The position numbers and the translations under genes are program-made. A DNA stretch of 25,340 nucleotides from Clostridiales bacterium UBA6363 (GTDB taxonomy: Bacteria; Bacillota; Clostridia; UBA1381): assembly GCA_002438865.1 (NCBI GenBank), contig DJRJ01000119.1:3969-29308 (forward strand). Direction: 5' to 3'. Shown here piece after piece: positions 8,583 through 16,371 of this stretch. The notes below the pieces were generated by a model that saw nothing but the letters and a program-made list of their open reading frames with translations, was not told the origin of the DNA and did no database searches. Within the stretch, counting starts at the first letter, position 1, and every line of letters begins with the position of its first letter.

Positions 8583-9391
8583 TCTTCATCACCGCCCAAC
8601 AATGCCATAACCTCTGTGTCATAGCTTTCGATCGCAGCGGATATTGCGCTGTCCGTTTCGGCTTTGGTATAAACGTCGGTTTTATCCGCCTTGCCGTCGC
8701 AGTCGGTTCTTAATTTCTTAATCATACCGGATAACCCGTTTATTTGATTGCCCAACGGTATAATTCTGGTTCCCAATTCACCTGATATTATTTCGTTTGT
8801 TTCGTCCTTTGTGTAAACATCGGATTTATTCGCTTTAAGGTCAAACGCCTCGCTTGCCTGAGCTTTGCTCAATTTGCTTTCGATCAACTGCCCCAAATCA
8901 CTGCCTATTTTTGCGCACGTAACCGCCATATCGGCAAGCTTTTCCGTTGTAATGCCGCCGTCCTGTATTCCCAGCTCCGATTTGTCGGCTTTCTGCGCCA
9001 GCTCTGTTTTTAGGGCGTTTACTTTTTTGATAAGCTCCGAAAAATCACTTTGGGGATCGTCCGCACTTACGGCTCCGTCTGTCGGCAGTGTCCGCTCAAG
9101 AGCCAGCGTAATTATGTTGGTTGTAATTGTCATATTTCCGTCTGTACCGGCAAGCGACATATGGCATAATCCTGTCAGGACCTGCGGAATATAAAAGCAG
9201 TCGTTTTCATCGGTATATATTATAATCGGCTCTTTCATACTGCGGCATATGATAATTGCGGATTTTGTAAGTCCGTCCCAGTCCTTTGAAAATTTAAAAC
9301 GGCACTTTATGTAATTCTGCGACCCCTCTGCCGCACGGTATTCGGAAACGCACTCAAGGGTTTGGTTTTTAACGTTAAAATCAATCAGCAT
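8579..9391 (-). CDS. BppU-like baseplate/fibre protein with coiled-coil stalk
   Basis: This protein of about 270 residues has an N-terminal beta domain (about 1-100; LIDFNVKNQTLE, FKFSKDWDGLTKSAIIICRS, FYIPQVLTGLCHMSLAGTDG). That domain resembles the BppU-type N-terminal domain that docks fibres to siphovirus baseplates. It is followed by a helical/coiled-coil stalk with repeated fibre motifs: AQKADKSELG, LKANKSDVYTKDETNE and DGKADKTDVYTKAETD. I chose the ATG at 9391 because GGGTGA sits at normal distance before it. An in-frame ATG at 9397 and GTG at 9400 would give the same protein with two or three extra residues. The start overlaps the preceding fibre gene by 11 bases. Confidence 0.8.
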   Translation of the reverse strand: MLIDFNVKNQTLECVSEYRAAEGSQNYIKCRFKFSKDWDGLTKSAIIICRSMKEPIIIYTDENDCFYIPQVLTGLCHMSLAGTDGNMTITTNIITLALERTLPTDGAVSADDPQSDFSELIKKVNALKTELAQKADKSELGIQDGGITTEKLADMAVTCAKIGSDLGQLIESKLSKAQASEAFDLKANKSDVYTKDETNEIISGELGTRIIPLGNQINGLSGMIKKLRTDCDGKADKTDVYTKAETDSAISAAIESYDTEVMALLGGDEE

Positions 9392-10193
9392 CTTCATCAC
9401 CCGTGTTTATAATATTAATATTTTTATAAGCCTTAAAATAATGAAGTCCCGAGGTGACGGCGTTTCGTGATGACAGTTTCCACCCCGATGTACTTGTATC
9501 GGCAATAATAAAGTCACGCACATAAAATCCGTTCGGTGCTATTTCGATGTGGTTAACCATCTTTGAAACCGTGTCACTGCTTCCGCCGCCCTCAAGATTT
9601 GCGTAATGAGTTGTACGGCAGGGAAATCCCGTAATTGCCGTACCGCCGTATATAACAACGGTTTCACCTTTTTCATTGCCGTACGATTGCGAACGGCAGC
9701 CGTTGTACTTGCAAACCTCCACCGCTTTCGGGGTAAAGCCGAGATTTATAAATACCTCTGAAATTCTTTCTTCCGCTTTATAATATGCGGTTAAATCCGT
9801 AATGTTGTATGTACCGAATACAATTTCCGTTTTTGCGGCGTCAAGGGCGGCAAGCTCCGTTTTTGAAGCCTGCTCGACGTTAAGCACGTTTCCGAGTCCC
9901 ACCTGTGCCGCAGTCACGCCGTGCGGATTTGTCTTGTCCGCCTTGTGAGCGTTTATGCTCGCCGTTGATGAATTTAATACCTCCACCACATCGGCATTTT
10001 CCTCAAGAGCTTGGCGTACCTCTTCAAGTACAGCCATATCGCCCGAAACATACTCTGTGATCGCCTTACTCACGCTGTCGCTGAGTTCTTTTTTTGATGC
10101 GGCATTTTCGGAAATTGTTCTGAAATTGTCCCTTACTGTTTTCCACCAGTCTTTTAAAGTTGTTTTGCTGTCGTAGTTTTCTTTTAAAATCAC
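9381..10193 (-). CDS. Phage tail fibre protein
   Basis: This 270-residue protein starts with GTG at 10193, whose GTGA overlaps the stop of the Tal gene. Residues about 20-80 are helical. Residues 83-105 carry the classic tail-fibre motif HKADKTNPHGVTAAQVGLGN. The C-terminal half (about 130-260) is a beta-rich domain ending in NAVTSGLHYFKAYK that I do not recognise; it may be the distal binding part. It probably attaches to the Tal/Dit baseplate together with the downstream BppU-like protein. Confidence 0.82.
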   Translation of the reverse strand: MILKENYDSKTTLKDWWKTVRDNFRTISENAASKKELSDSVSKAITEYVSGDMAVLEEVRQALEENADVVEVLNSSTASINAHKADKTNPHGVTAAQVGLGNVLNVEQASKTELAALDAAKTEIVFGTYNITDLTAYYKAEERISEVFINLGFTPKAVEVCKYNGCRSQSYGNEKGETVVIYGGTAITGFPCRTTHYANLEGGGSSDTVSKMVNHIEIAPNGFYVRDFIIADTSTSGWKLSSRNAVTSGLHYFKAYKNINIINTGDEDAD

Positions 10194-11593
10194 TTGCCTG
10201 CCTCCTCCACAATTATTTTTTTGCCGTTTACGAGCAGATTGCCTCCACTGTCCGCCGTAATCGTACAGCTGCCTATCTTAACGGCGGACGCATATATTTT
10301 CAATCCGTCGCTGTCCAGGCTTACGGCTTTGTCGGCAGACGATTTGTTGTATATGTCAAACACAAATCCGCCGCCCGAATTTCCTATGCGGCATTTCACA
10401 CTGCCGCCGTTTTTTATTTCAAAAACATCTCCCGAAATCTTCAAATCACCCGTACTGCTCACTCCGCTTATGTCGCTCGTAAGGCTTATCTGTCCGGCTA
10501 TGGCTTGAGCGTTCACCTTTCCGGTTGATGTTGATATACTGCCGTACTTTTTTGCCAAAGTACCCATCTGATTGAGATAAAAGAACATATCCTTTTTCAC
10601 ACGCCCTATTGAAACTGCCGTTTCCATAGGCTCGTAAGGGTAATACTCGATTTTTATAACCCGTTCGTATATCTTTTCTTTTCCGTCAAATATGCAAACC
10701 TCGTCGCCGAGATTAAGAGAATATGTATTGCCGTTTTGCGCCAGCTTTGATAAATCGGCGAGCGTACCCGATACGTTAATTGCGGGAATGTCTATCCTGT
10801 CACGGTTTTGGCTGTCAAACTCCCATAATGCATGGTTCATAACGTCGGTCGGCGTGCTGTATTCGCTGTATTCCTTGTAACCCTCACGTATACCGTAAAC
10901 CGAAGCGTTTGCGCTGTCAATATACTGAACACCGCCGTTCACACTGCCTATATGTAAATCGTCTTTGCCGTAAGGATACAATCTCGTAACCGTGTCGGAT
11001 ATGTCACGCTCTGCTGAAACATTCTGCAAATTATGTGTCAGATCAAGCGAAACAATCCTCTTGCTTGTGCATAACCGCTTTACAAGCGCTATTTTGTATC
11101 CGTCAATAAACAACTCGCCCCTGCCGCAGTTTTCGATAATTTGCTGCATAACGTCGTACGGGGTGGTTTTGTCCGCAGATTCAAAATCAATTTTAAACCC
11201 GTCATTATCCACCCATTCCAGACCGTACAACGATAACTCCTCATCGGTTGCCACGCTGAATTTCGTGTCCCGAAACGCCTCCCCGATAATTACCCTCGGT
11301 AATGCTCCTGCAAACCGAATGTTCTGTATGTGTTTTCTCGGTGCGTCGGCATTGTAAATGTTAAGACACTCGGCATGCAAACTCATGCCGTTTTCACGTG
11401 ACAGACGCATTATCCTAAAAATCTGATTTTCGCAGACTATAAGGTCATTCACGGAAATTTCCTCCGCCTTTTCGTCATACGGATAAGTAAAAGATAAGCT
11501 GTAATCGCCGTTTATTTCATGGGTCACTTTCACCTCGTACGCATTGTTTAAAAATGATTTTGCGCCCTCTGTTTCACTGTATAATCTAAGCAT
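10190..11593 (-). CDS. Tail-associated protein Tal (Prophage_tail / gp27-like baseplate hub)
   Basis: This 467-residue protein forms the tip of a siphovirus tail. The N-terminal about 350 residues match the gp27-like hub fold of prophage tail proteins: YEVKVTHEINGDYSLSFTYP, NDLIVCENQIFRIMRL, TTPYDVMQQIIENCGRGELF, DLTHNLQNVSAERD and the closing FFYLNQMGTLAKKYGS. Residues about 360-467 are a short beta-rich tail (ISGDVFEIKNGGSVKCRIGN). No catalytic domain for wall degradation is visible, so this is a short Tal. It overlaps the Dit gene by eight bases, the usual Dit-Tal order. Confidence 0.88.
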   Translation of the reverse strand: MLRLYSETEGAKSFLNNAYEVKVTHEINGDYSLSFTYPYDEKAEEISVNDLIVCENQIFRIMRLSRENGMSLHAECLNIYNADAPRKHIQNIRFAGALPRVIIGEAFRDTKFSVATDEELSLYGLEWVDNDGFKIDFESADKTTPYDVMQQIIENCGRGELFIDGYKIALVKRLCTSKRIVSLDLTHNLQNVSAERDISDTVTRLYPYGKDDLHIGSVNGGVQYIDSANASVYGIREGYKEYSEYSTPTDVMNHALWEFDSQNRDRIDIPAINVSGTLADLSKLAQNGNTYSLNLGDEVCIFDGKEKIYERVIKIEYYPYEPMETAVSIGRVKKDMFFYLNQMGTLAKKYGSISTSTGKVNAQAIAGQISLTSDISGVSSTGDLKISGDVFEIKNGGSVKCRIGNSGGGFVFDIYNKSSADKAVSLDSDGLKIYASAVKIGSCTITADSGGNLLVNGKKIIVEEAGK

Positions 11594-12464
11594 TTCCTAC
11601 CTCCCCGGCATTTTCAAAATCAGCCGTGTACAGGAATTTCGGAGTGTAAATAACGGTTACTTTTACCTCTGATTTAAACTTTCTTTCGCCGGCAAGCGTA
11701 AATGTGTTTCTGCCCGGTGCCAATTCGGGGAAATCTCCGTTTATACAGCCTATAAGGCTGTCCCCATCACGATTTTTTGCCGTGCATTGCTCTGTGTCGA
11801 TTTTTATGTATCCGCCGTACGCCTCCGAAATTCCGAGTATTTTTCCGCCGCATTCAAGGCTGATATTTACCGCCTTTTCGGTTTCTATGATTATTGTCGG
11901 ACTCACGTACCAAGTCCCTATGTTTGTCACCTCAAAACTTCCGCCCGTTTCGCCTTTTGGCAAAGTAAAAACAAAATCCCCGTCAAGCTCAAGCGGAAGA
12001 TTGCTTCCGATATGCAGTGAATTTCCTATTAAAGGTCCCGTCTGCGTATCAAACTGCGCATGCGCAAACGGCTCTGCGTCAAATACAACATTCAATACTG
12101 CCTTGCAGCCGCTGTTTTCGGGAGCAAAATCGACCGAATTTATCACACGTGCCGACCATACGCTGTCGGGTATGTCGTCAAAAATCAGTTTGCCCCTGCC
12201 TGTCAGCCATGAACATATTCCGTTTATCCGCTCGTGCAGGCGGAAAATATTTTCCGCACGTATCTGCATTGTAAGCTGAAAAGTCCTGTTGTTGTAGACG
12301 GCTCTTTTTTTGCTGTTCGCCTCGGTAAAATCATAACTGCCGTCTGCGGCGAGTGCGCTGTATGAATACTGTTTCGCCTCGGGAATTACCGTGCGTGATT
12401 TCGTAAGCATAACAATTCCGAATTTGCTTGAATGTATGCCGTTAAAAGTAAAACCTGTTTTCAT
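11586..12464 (-). CDS. Distal tail protein (Dit, Sipho_tail family)
   Basis: This 292-residue protein should form the ring at the end of the tail tube that anchors Tal and the fibres. The opening FTFNGIHSSKFGIVMLTKSR, followed by YNNRTFQLTMQIRAENIFRLHERINGICSWL and GKLIFDDIPDSVWSARVINS, is typical of the N-terminal Dit domain (about 1-140). The rest (about 150-292) is a beta-sandwich-like region with FEVTNIGTWYVSPTIII and PELAPGRNTFTL. It lies one base after the tape measure gene, in standard order. Confidence 0.92.
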   Translation of the reverse strand: MKTGFTFNGIHSSKFGIVMLTKSRTVIPEAKQYSYSALAADGSYDFTEANSKKRAVYNNRTFQLTMQIRAENIFRLHERINGICSWLTGRGKLIFDDIPDSVWSARVINSVDFAPENSGCKAVLNVVFDAEPFAHAQFDTQTGPLIGNSLHIGSNLPLELDGDFVFTLPKGETGGSFEVTNIGTWYVSPTIIIETEKAVNISLECGGKILGISEAYGGYIKIDTEQCTAKNRDGDSLIGCINGDFPELAPGRNTFTLAGERKFKSEVKVTVIYTPKFLYTADFENAGEVGNA

Positions 12465-12465
12465 A

Positions 12466-13986
12466 TCAATACACCCTTCCGTTATAATTAAGCCTGCCTA
12501 AACCCGAAACAAACGAACCGCCTATAATCTTCATAATATCCGACTGCGACATTGATGAATTAATGCTTATTGTTCTGCTGTCTGTGTACGAACTTCCCGA
12601 TGACATATTGCGTATCACTCCGTAAATACTTGATAAAATCTGATATGTTGCCGCATTTGTCGATGCTATGCTGTTTTTTGCCGCATCTACCGCCGCCTGT
12701 ATTCCCGACTCTATCTGCGTAATGCTGTACGTACCGTTCATAATGCTTTTTAAAGCTGCGTCCTTGCCGCTTTCCATGATGTCGTATTTTTTCTGCATTG
12801 CGTCTATTACCGCACTGTTGCGCTGCTGCAGCTCGTACAGCTTTTGATTTCTCTCCTCGGTGCGAAGTTCCGTTTTTAAATCCGAAAGTTTTTCCTTTCC
12901 CCGCTCTGTCACGGAATTTTCGTAAAATCCGATGTCACGCCTCAGATTTTGCATATTTTCCTTTCGGTCGGATACCGTCCAGCTGTCCTTTAGGGTTTGT
13001 TCCTGTTTGGAAAAGGCGTCTTTTTGCTGTTTTATTGCAGCGGCATATTCCTTAAGCTTTAAATCGTACTGTGCCGACTGTGCATTGTATAAATCCATTT
13101 TTGTCCTGTTTGACTCGTTCGTGTATTCGTCAAAGGAAATTTTTCCGCTGTCATAAAAATTTTTTATTCGGTCAAGCTTGCGGTTAAAGAATTTCGTCGG
13201 ACTGTCATCATAGTCGCCCCAGTCACCGAAGGTGCTCCGCATTTCGTACCAGGTGTCGGCGTCATTTTGCCAGTTGGCGTACTCTGCGGCGTATTTTTCA
13301 CGTGTCTTGTCAAAAATTTCGTCCTGTATACTCTGTCTTGCGGTGTTGTACTCACGAAAATCAATCAACCCGGCGTCGTAATACTCCTGCGTGTACTTTC
13401 CCATGCGGTTCAAGCCGGCAATGTAATCGTCCGCCGTAAGACCGTTGTATTTCTCCTCGTGTTTGAGCCATTTTTCCGATAATTCCGCCCTGCCCTCGTA
13501 TAATTGCTTGCCGAAATCAAAAACCGCACTGTTGTACTCACGCATATCTATAAGACCGCGGTTTAAAAATCCCGCATTGAGATTTTTGTATTCACCGAAT
13601 GTACCTATGGCTTTTTCCGTGCCGTTCGGCATTGAGGCGAAATAATCCCTGTGCTTAATGTAGCTTTCGGAAACATTGTTTGCGTCCTTTGCACGGCTTT
13701 GTTCAAGCTCGTAAATGCTGCGGCGTGCCTCCCAGTATACGCTCGGATCGTATGAATATACATTCATTGCATTTTGCCACCATTGTATGCGGTCGTCAAT
13801 GCTCCGCTTGCCCGAATTTTCCCAGCCGTTGTAGCGTTTTCTTGCGTTGCTGAATTTGCCGTCGCCGTAACCGACTGCGGCGTGTGTAGATATGGACTCT
13901 ATCTCGGACTGCGCTTTTCTGACCGCCTCCGTAAGACCGCTCACATCGCCGTTTATAAGGACGGTAAGCTCTGCTATTTCGGACAT
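12466..13986 (-). CDS. Short tape measure protein
   Basis: This 506-residue, strongly helical protein lies between the tail chaperones and Dit. The N-terminus (LTVLINGDVSGLTEAVRKAQ) is typical of tape measure proteins. Residues about 50-340 hold a degenerate repeat with anchors FLNRGLIDMREYNSA (140-154), YYDAGLIDFREYNTA (202-216) and FYDSGKISFDEYTNE (277-291), interleaved with aromatic, charged helices. Residues about 370-455 look coiled-coil. No transmembrane segment or peptidase/lysozyme domain is visible, although many tape measures have them. Using the usual 0.15 nm per residue, the tail would be about 75 nm. The frame is fully open. Confidence 0.85.
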   Translation of the reverse strand: MSEIAELTVLINGDVSGLTEAVRKAQSEIESISTHAAVGYGDGKFSNARKRYNGWENSGKRSIDDRIQWWQNAMNVYSYDPSVYWEARRSIYELEQSRAKDANNVSESYIKHRDYFASMPNGTEKAIGTFGEYKNLNAGFLNRGLIDMREYNSAVFDFGKQLYEGRAELSEKWLKHEEKYNGLTADDYIAGLNRMGKYTQEYYDAGLIDFREYNTARQSIQDEIFDKTREKYAAEYANWQNDADTWYEMRSTFGDWGDYDDSPTKFFNRKLDRIKNFYDSGKISFDEYTNESNRTKMDLYNAQSAQYDLKLKEYAAAIKQQKDAFSKQEQTLKDSWTVSDRKENMQNLRRDIGFYENSVTERGKEKLSDLKTELRTEERNQKLYELQQRNSAVIDAMQKKYDIMESGKDAALKSIMNGTYSITQIESGIQAAVDAAKNSIASTNAATYQILSSIYGVIRNMSSGSSYTDSRTISINSSMSQSDIMKIIGGSFVSGLGRLNYNGRVY

Positions 13987-14002
13987 ATCATCACTCCTTC
14001 CC

Positions 14003-14236
14003 TTATTGTCCGTAAAACATTTTCAGATGACCGCTCATAGGCGAGCGGTCATCTTCATCAGAAGAAGAAAGGGAGTCCAGCATACGAAACAAAACAAACG
14101 GACTTTGCTTTCCCGCTGCGTCAGGCAGAATTCCGCACGATTTGAAAAGCATCGCATAAAGCGAGCGCAGGTCCGTGCTTTCTCCGCCTGACGCTCTCAG
14201 TTTTTTGGCGATAACGCCTCTGCGTAAAATGACCAT
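14003..14236 (-). CDS. Tail assembly chaperone, T part (expressed by -1 frameshift as a G-T fusion)
   Basis: This downstream frame is open from 14236 and overlaps the 88-residue G frame. It is probably not translated from the ATG at 14236. The slippery heptamer A_AAA_AAC ends at 14200, and a -1 slip there joins PKN of G directly to LRASGGESTDLRSLYAMLFK of this frame. The fusion would be about 153 residues (88 from G, 65 from T). The T part has no recognised catalytic motif. In tailed phages such G and G-T proteins bind the tape measure and recruit tail tube subunits. The tape measure gene starts 16 bases downstream. Confidence 0.85.
   Translation of the reverse strand: MVILRRGVIAKKLRASGGESTDLRSLYAMLFKSCGILPDAAGKQSPFVLFRMLDSLSSSDEDDRSPMSGHLKMFYGQ
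14118..14206 (-). promoter_or_regulatory. Programmed -1 ribosomal frameshift signal (A_AAA_AAC slippery site plus downstream stem)
   Basis: On the minus strand the G frame reads CCA AAA AAC TGA. This contains the canonical heptamer A_AAA_AAC (14206-14200) directly before the stop. Six bases further on, GCGTCAGGC (14194-14186) can pair perfectly with GCCTGACGC (14126-14118). A nested GCACG/CGTGC pair (14178-14174 with 14139-14135) lies inside the loop. Slippage puts ribosomes into the T frame at LRASGG. Confidence 0.88.
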
Positions 14237-14463
14237 AATTCAATGCATAATCTTGTGCGTTCGGAGGGCGAAAGGCTGTCTATAACGTCCTGCGTAGCCT
14301 CCGTACCCTCGAATATGTAATCCACGGCGTCACGGCAGATGTTTAAAGGTCCGTGCTTGCCGGGGCAATTGTGCGCATCGTTTATGATGCACATTGTTTC
14401 AAAGTCGAACGGCTTTGAAACGTACTTTTTCTTGTCCTTTGTAAATGTCACTGTATGCTGCAT
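14197..14463 (-). CDS. Tail assembly chaperone, G part
   Basis: This 88-residue protein (MQHTVTFTKDKKKYVSKPFD ...) lies between the tail tube and tape measure genes, where tailed phages encode the tail assembly chaperone G. It carries KPFDFETMCIINDAHN, ICRDAVDYIFEGTEATQDVI and the closing LWSFYAEALSPKN. It ends on TGA immediately after a slippery A_AAA_AAC, so most ribosomes would make G and a minority the G-T fusion. The ATG at 14463 follows AAGGAAGG. The assignment comes from position, size and the frameshift arrangement; sequence conservation in this family is low. Confidence 0.85.
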   Translation of the reverse strand: MQHTVTFTKDKKKYVSKPFDFETMCIINDAHNCPGKHGPLNICRDAVDYIFEGTEATQDVIDSLSPSERTRLCIELWSFYAEALSPKN

Positions 14464-14476
14464 AATAAATCCTTCC

Positions 14477-15079
14477 TTAGCTCAATAATGTGTTCATATC
14501 GCCGAACCACGCCGTTTCAAACGCCGCAAGCGTAGAAAAGCTTTCGTTGTTTTCAACGTCCGCCTGGTCGACATACATATAGATGTTGTCATCATAATCT
14601 CTGTGAACAGCGGTGTAAGTTGCCTTTGCCGTCTGCTTGTCGGACGAACCCGAGGACGGCTTTGTTTTTCCGCCCAGATTTGAGGCAAAACTGTATGAGC
14701 CCTTAAAATACTTTACGTATCTGTAAGTGCCGTCCGACTTCAAAATTCTCCATGCCACTCCGAAATATGTGCGTGTAACCTCTTTTGAAACGAGTACCGC
14801 ACCGTTCACACGTGTAAGTCCCCGCCATGCGGCGTCAACCTCCGGCGGAATGTCTGCGTTTTCTATTTCGTGTCCGATTTTTTCTATGTAAGTTTCAACG
14901 TCATAGATACCGTTGTCTGCGTCGAATACGTCCTCGCCGCCGTTGTCCGTCGGCGAAATCTGTACCGTACCTTTTAAAGAAACAGGGGTATCGTAGGTTG
15001 TCCCCTCGGCGTCGTCGGTAAGCACTTTGAAGAATGTGTACTTGTCCACGCCGATAGTAGGTAATGGTTTCTTGTTCAT
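14477..15079 (-). CDS. Major tail tube protein (TP901-1/phi13 type)
   Basis: The 200-residue protein is predicted to polymerise into the tail tube. It opens with PLPTIGVDKYTFFKVLTDDA and carries KGTVQISPTDNGGEDVFDAD, YIEKIGHEIENADIPPEVDA and YFGVAWRILKSDGTYRYVKY, matching the tail tube family of Gram-positive siphophages. There is a Ser/Gly/Lys-rich loop around KTKPSSGSSDKQTAKATY. No Ig-like extension follows. The ATG at 15079 is preceded by AGGAGG. It is directly upstream of the tail chaperones, as expected. Confidence 0.9.
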   Translation of the reverse strand: MNKKPLPTIGVDKYTFFKVLTDDAEGTTYDTPVSLKGTVQISPTDNGGEDVFDADNGIYDVETYIEKIGHEIENADIPPEVDAAWRGLTRVNGAVLVSKEVTRTYFGVAWRILKSDGTYRYVKYFKGSYSFASNLGGKTKPSSGSSDKQTAKATYTAVHRDYDDNIYMYVDQADVENNESFSTLAAFETAWFGDMNTLLS

Positions 15080-15094
15080 AAAATTCCTCCTGTG

Positions 15095-15436
15095 TTATTC
15101 AGTGTAAAAAGATTTTGTAAAGCGTGCGGAACGGTGGTAAACATTTTTCTCACCTCTCGGAATATCCGCCGAAAATATTTCCGTCCAGCCGTCCTTGCAA
15201 AGGCAGCGCCGTACATCGGCGTAAATCTGCACCGCCTGCTTTGGGGTTTTCGCCCAGATGTCTGCCGATATTGTGCCGTCACGGAAATATTCACGGTTGT
15301 CGCAGGCAAATGTTCCGCACTCTTTCAGTGTGTAAAAGCTGATAACAGGGAGAGTTGAAAAACTCTGCGGATAATAAAATACAACATTGTAACCCGTCTT
15401 TTTCAGTGATTTTTCAGCTTCTTCGTTTATGTCCAT
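15095..15436 (-). CDS. Probable tail terminator / tail completion protein
   Basis: This 113-residue protein lies just before the tail tube gene, the usual place for the tail terminator. It has an alpha/beta pattern (EEAEKSLKKTGYNVVFYYPQ, PVISFYTLKECG, ISADIWAKTPKQAVQIYADV) consistent with that fold. A GGAGG site precedes its ATG at 15436. The role is inferred from size, fold pattern and position. Confidence 0.72.
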   Translation of the reverse strand: MDINEEAEKSLKKTGYNVVFYYPQSFSTLPVISFYTLKECGTFACDNREYFRDGTISADIWAKTPKQAVQIYADVRRCLCKDGWTEIFSADIPRGEKNVYHRSARFTKSFYTE

Positions 15437-15447
15437 AATTCCTCCCG

Positions 15448-15693
15448 TTATAGTTTTTGTGTAATATTGTAAATAGCTTCTGTAAATTCAGGCTTTGGCG
15501 GAAAATTCTCCGTACCGAACTCGGATTTTACGGCTTCGGGATCGTTTACTGATACTTTAAGTACACTCCCGTCACGCTCAAGTATGGCTTTGCCGTACTT
15601 TTCGGAGATTTCCTCACCGATGCCGTCCGTAAATTTTTCCGCCTTGTCCAAAGCGAAGCCGTATAATTTTTCCAAAGCTGCCCGTGCGTTCAT
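15448..15693 (-). CDS. Short HK97-gp10-like head-tail joining protein
   Basis: This 81-residue protein contains KSEFGTENFPPKPEFTEAIY, which resembles the closing motif (EFGT ... P.P) of HK97 gp10-like joining proteins. It is shorter than usual for that family (over 100 residues). Its ATG overlaps the preceding connector stop by four bases. It probably contributes to the neck between head and tail. Confidence 0.7.
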   Translation of the reverse strand: MNARAALEKLYGFALDKAEKFTDGIGEEISEKYGKAILERDGSVLKVSVNDPEAVKSEFGTENFPPKPEFTEAIYNITQKL

Positions 15694-16001
15694 AGTACCT
15701 CCCGCAATATAGCCATATCGCCCATACGGCGGTTTTCAGCGTACTCAACTCTGTACATAATTCCGCCCGTCCTGACGTAATTTCCGACCTCAATTTTGCG
15801 CTTTCCGTTATGAAACATACGCACACGCCGTTCCTCAGTAAGCGAAAATTCTCTGTCGGCTGTTTCTCCCGAAACAGGCTGTATGTCTGCCGAAATGACA
15901 TATAATAATGTCATTTCGGCATCAGAGCCGTATCCGCCCGAATTTTTAACATCAAAGATTTCCGCCGGAGTGTCATAAAAAATATCGAATTTATCTGTCA
16001 T
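15690..16001 (-). CDS. Probable head closure (stopper) protein
   Basis: This 103-residue beta-rich protein (FDIFYDTPAEIFDV, IQPVSGETADREFSLTEERR, IEVGNYVRTGGIMYRVEYAE) has the size and strand pattern of head-tail adaptor/stopper proteins. These close the filled capsid and receive the tail. The ATG at 16001 overlaps the previous stop, and its own end overlaps the next gene by four bases. Function is inferred from pattern and place in the operon. Confidence 0.72.
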   Translation of the reverse strand: MTDKFDIFYDTPAEIFDVKNSGGYGSDAEMTLLYVISADIQPVSGETADREFSLTEERRVRMFHNGKRKIEVGNYVRTGGIMYRVEYAENRRMGDMAILREVL

Positions 16002-16354
16002 AATAATCCTCCGCTTTTCGACACCTCTGACGGAAGCTTTGCCTTAAAGGGTGCAAGGCGTGAATAGTAGTCCTCCAATACAGCTTTTGTACTTAAAAAC
16101 TGAATTTTCCTGTCGCCCTCCGTAATCGAGGATACACCTTTGCTGCTGCGGTTTTCGTAAACGCTCGCCGCAATCTGCGGTATCAGCCCGTAAAGCTGAT
16201 ACGGCAGAATAGGCAAACGGCAGTACGAAAGTACAAGATTTACGGTATCCTCAATAATAAATTCAAGCAGTTCGTCGGCGGAATTGTCCTCAATTTTGAG
16301 AAGCTTTTTTGTGTCCGCCAGTATCTCCGATTTGTAATTTCCCGTAGTAATCAC
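15998..16354 (-). CDS. Probable head-tail adaptor (gp6/gp15-like connector)
   Basis: This 118-residue helical protein directly follows the capsid gene. It includes LLEFIIEDTVNLVLSYCRLP and LYGLIPQIAASVYENRSSKG, the pattern of the HK97-gp6/SPP1-gp15-type adaptor that attaches to the portal ring. The only suitable start is GTG at 16354, and the ribosome site before it is weak. Translation may depend on coupling with the capsid gene 17 bases upstream, or the true start may differ slightly. Confidence 0.78.
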   Translation of the reverse strand: MITTGNYKSEILADTKKLLKIEDNSADELLEFIIEDTVNLVLSYCRLPILPYQLYGLIPQIAASVYENRSSKGVSSITEGDRKIQFLSTKAVLEDYYSRLAPFKAKLPSEVSKSGGLL

Positions 16355-16371
16355 CTGCCAATACCGAAATA

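Noticed and set aside
11704..12279. A 191-residue plus-strand open frame across the Dit gene
   Set aside because: It is a shadow of a recognised tail gene, with no promoter, ribosome site or family pattern.
12466..13986. CRISPR array or DNA tandem repeat suggested by recurring tape measure motifs
   Set aside because: The repeats are degenerate, long-spaced and best seen at protein level. There is no short identical repeat with unique spacers anywhere in the window.
14197..14236. Overlap of the two tail chaperone frames as a frameshift mutation
   Set aside because: The canonical A_AAA_AAC heptamer and the phage-wide G/G-T arrangement make it a programmed event rather than damage.
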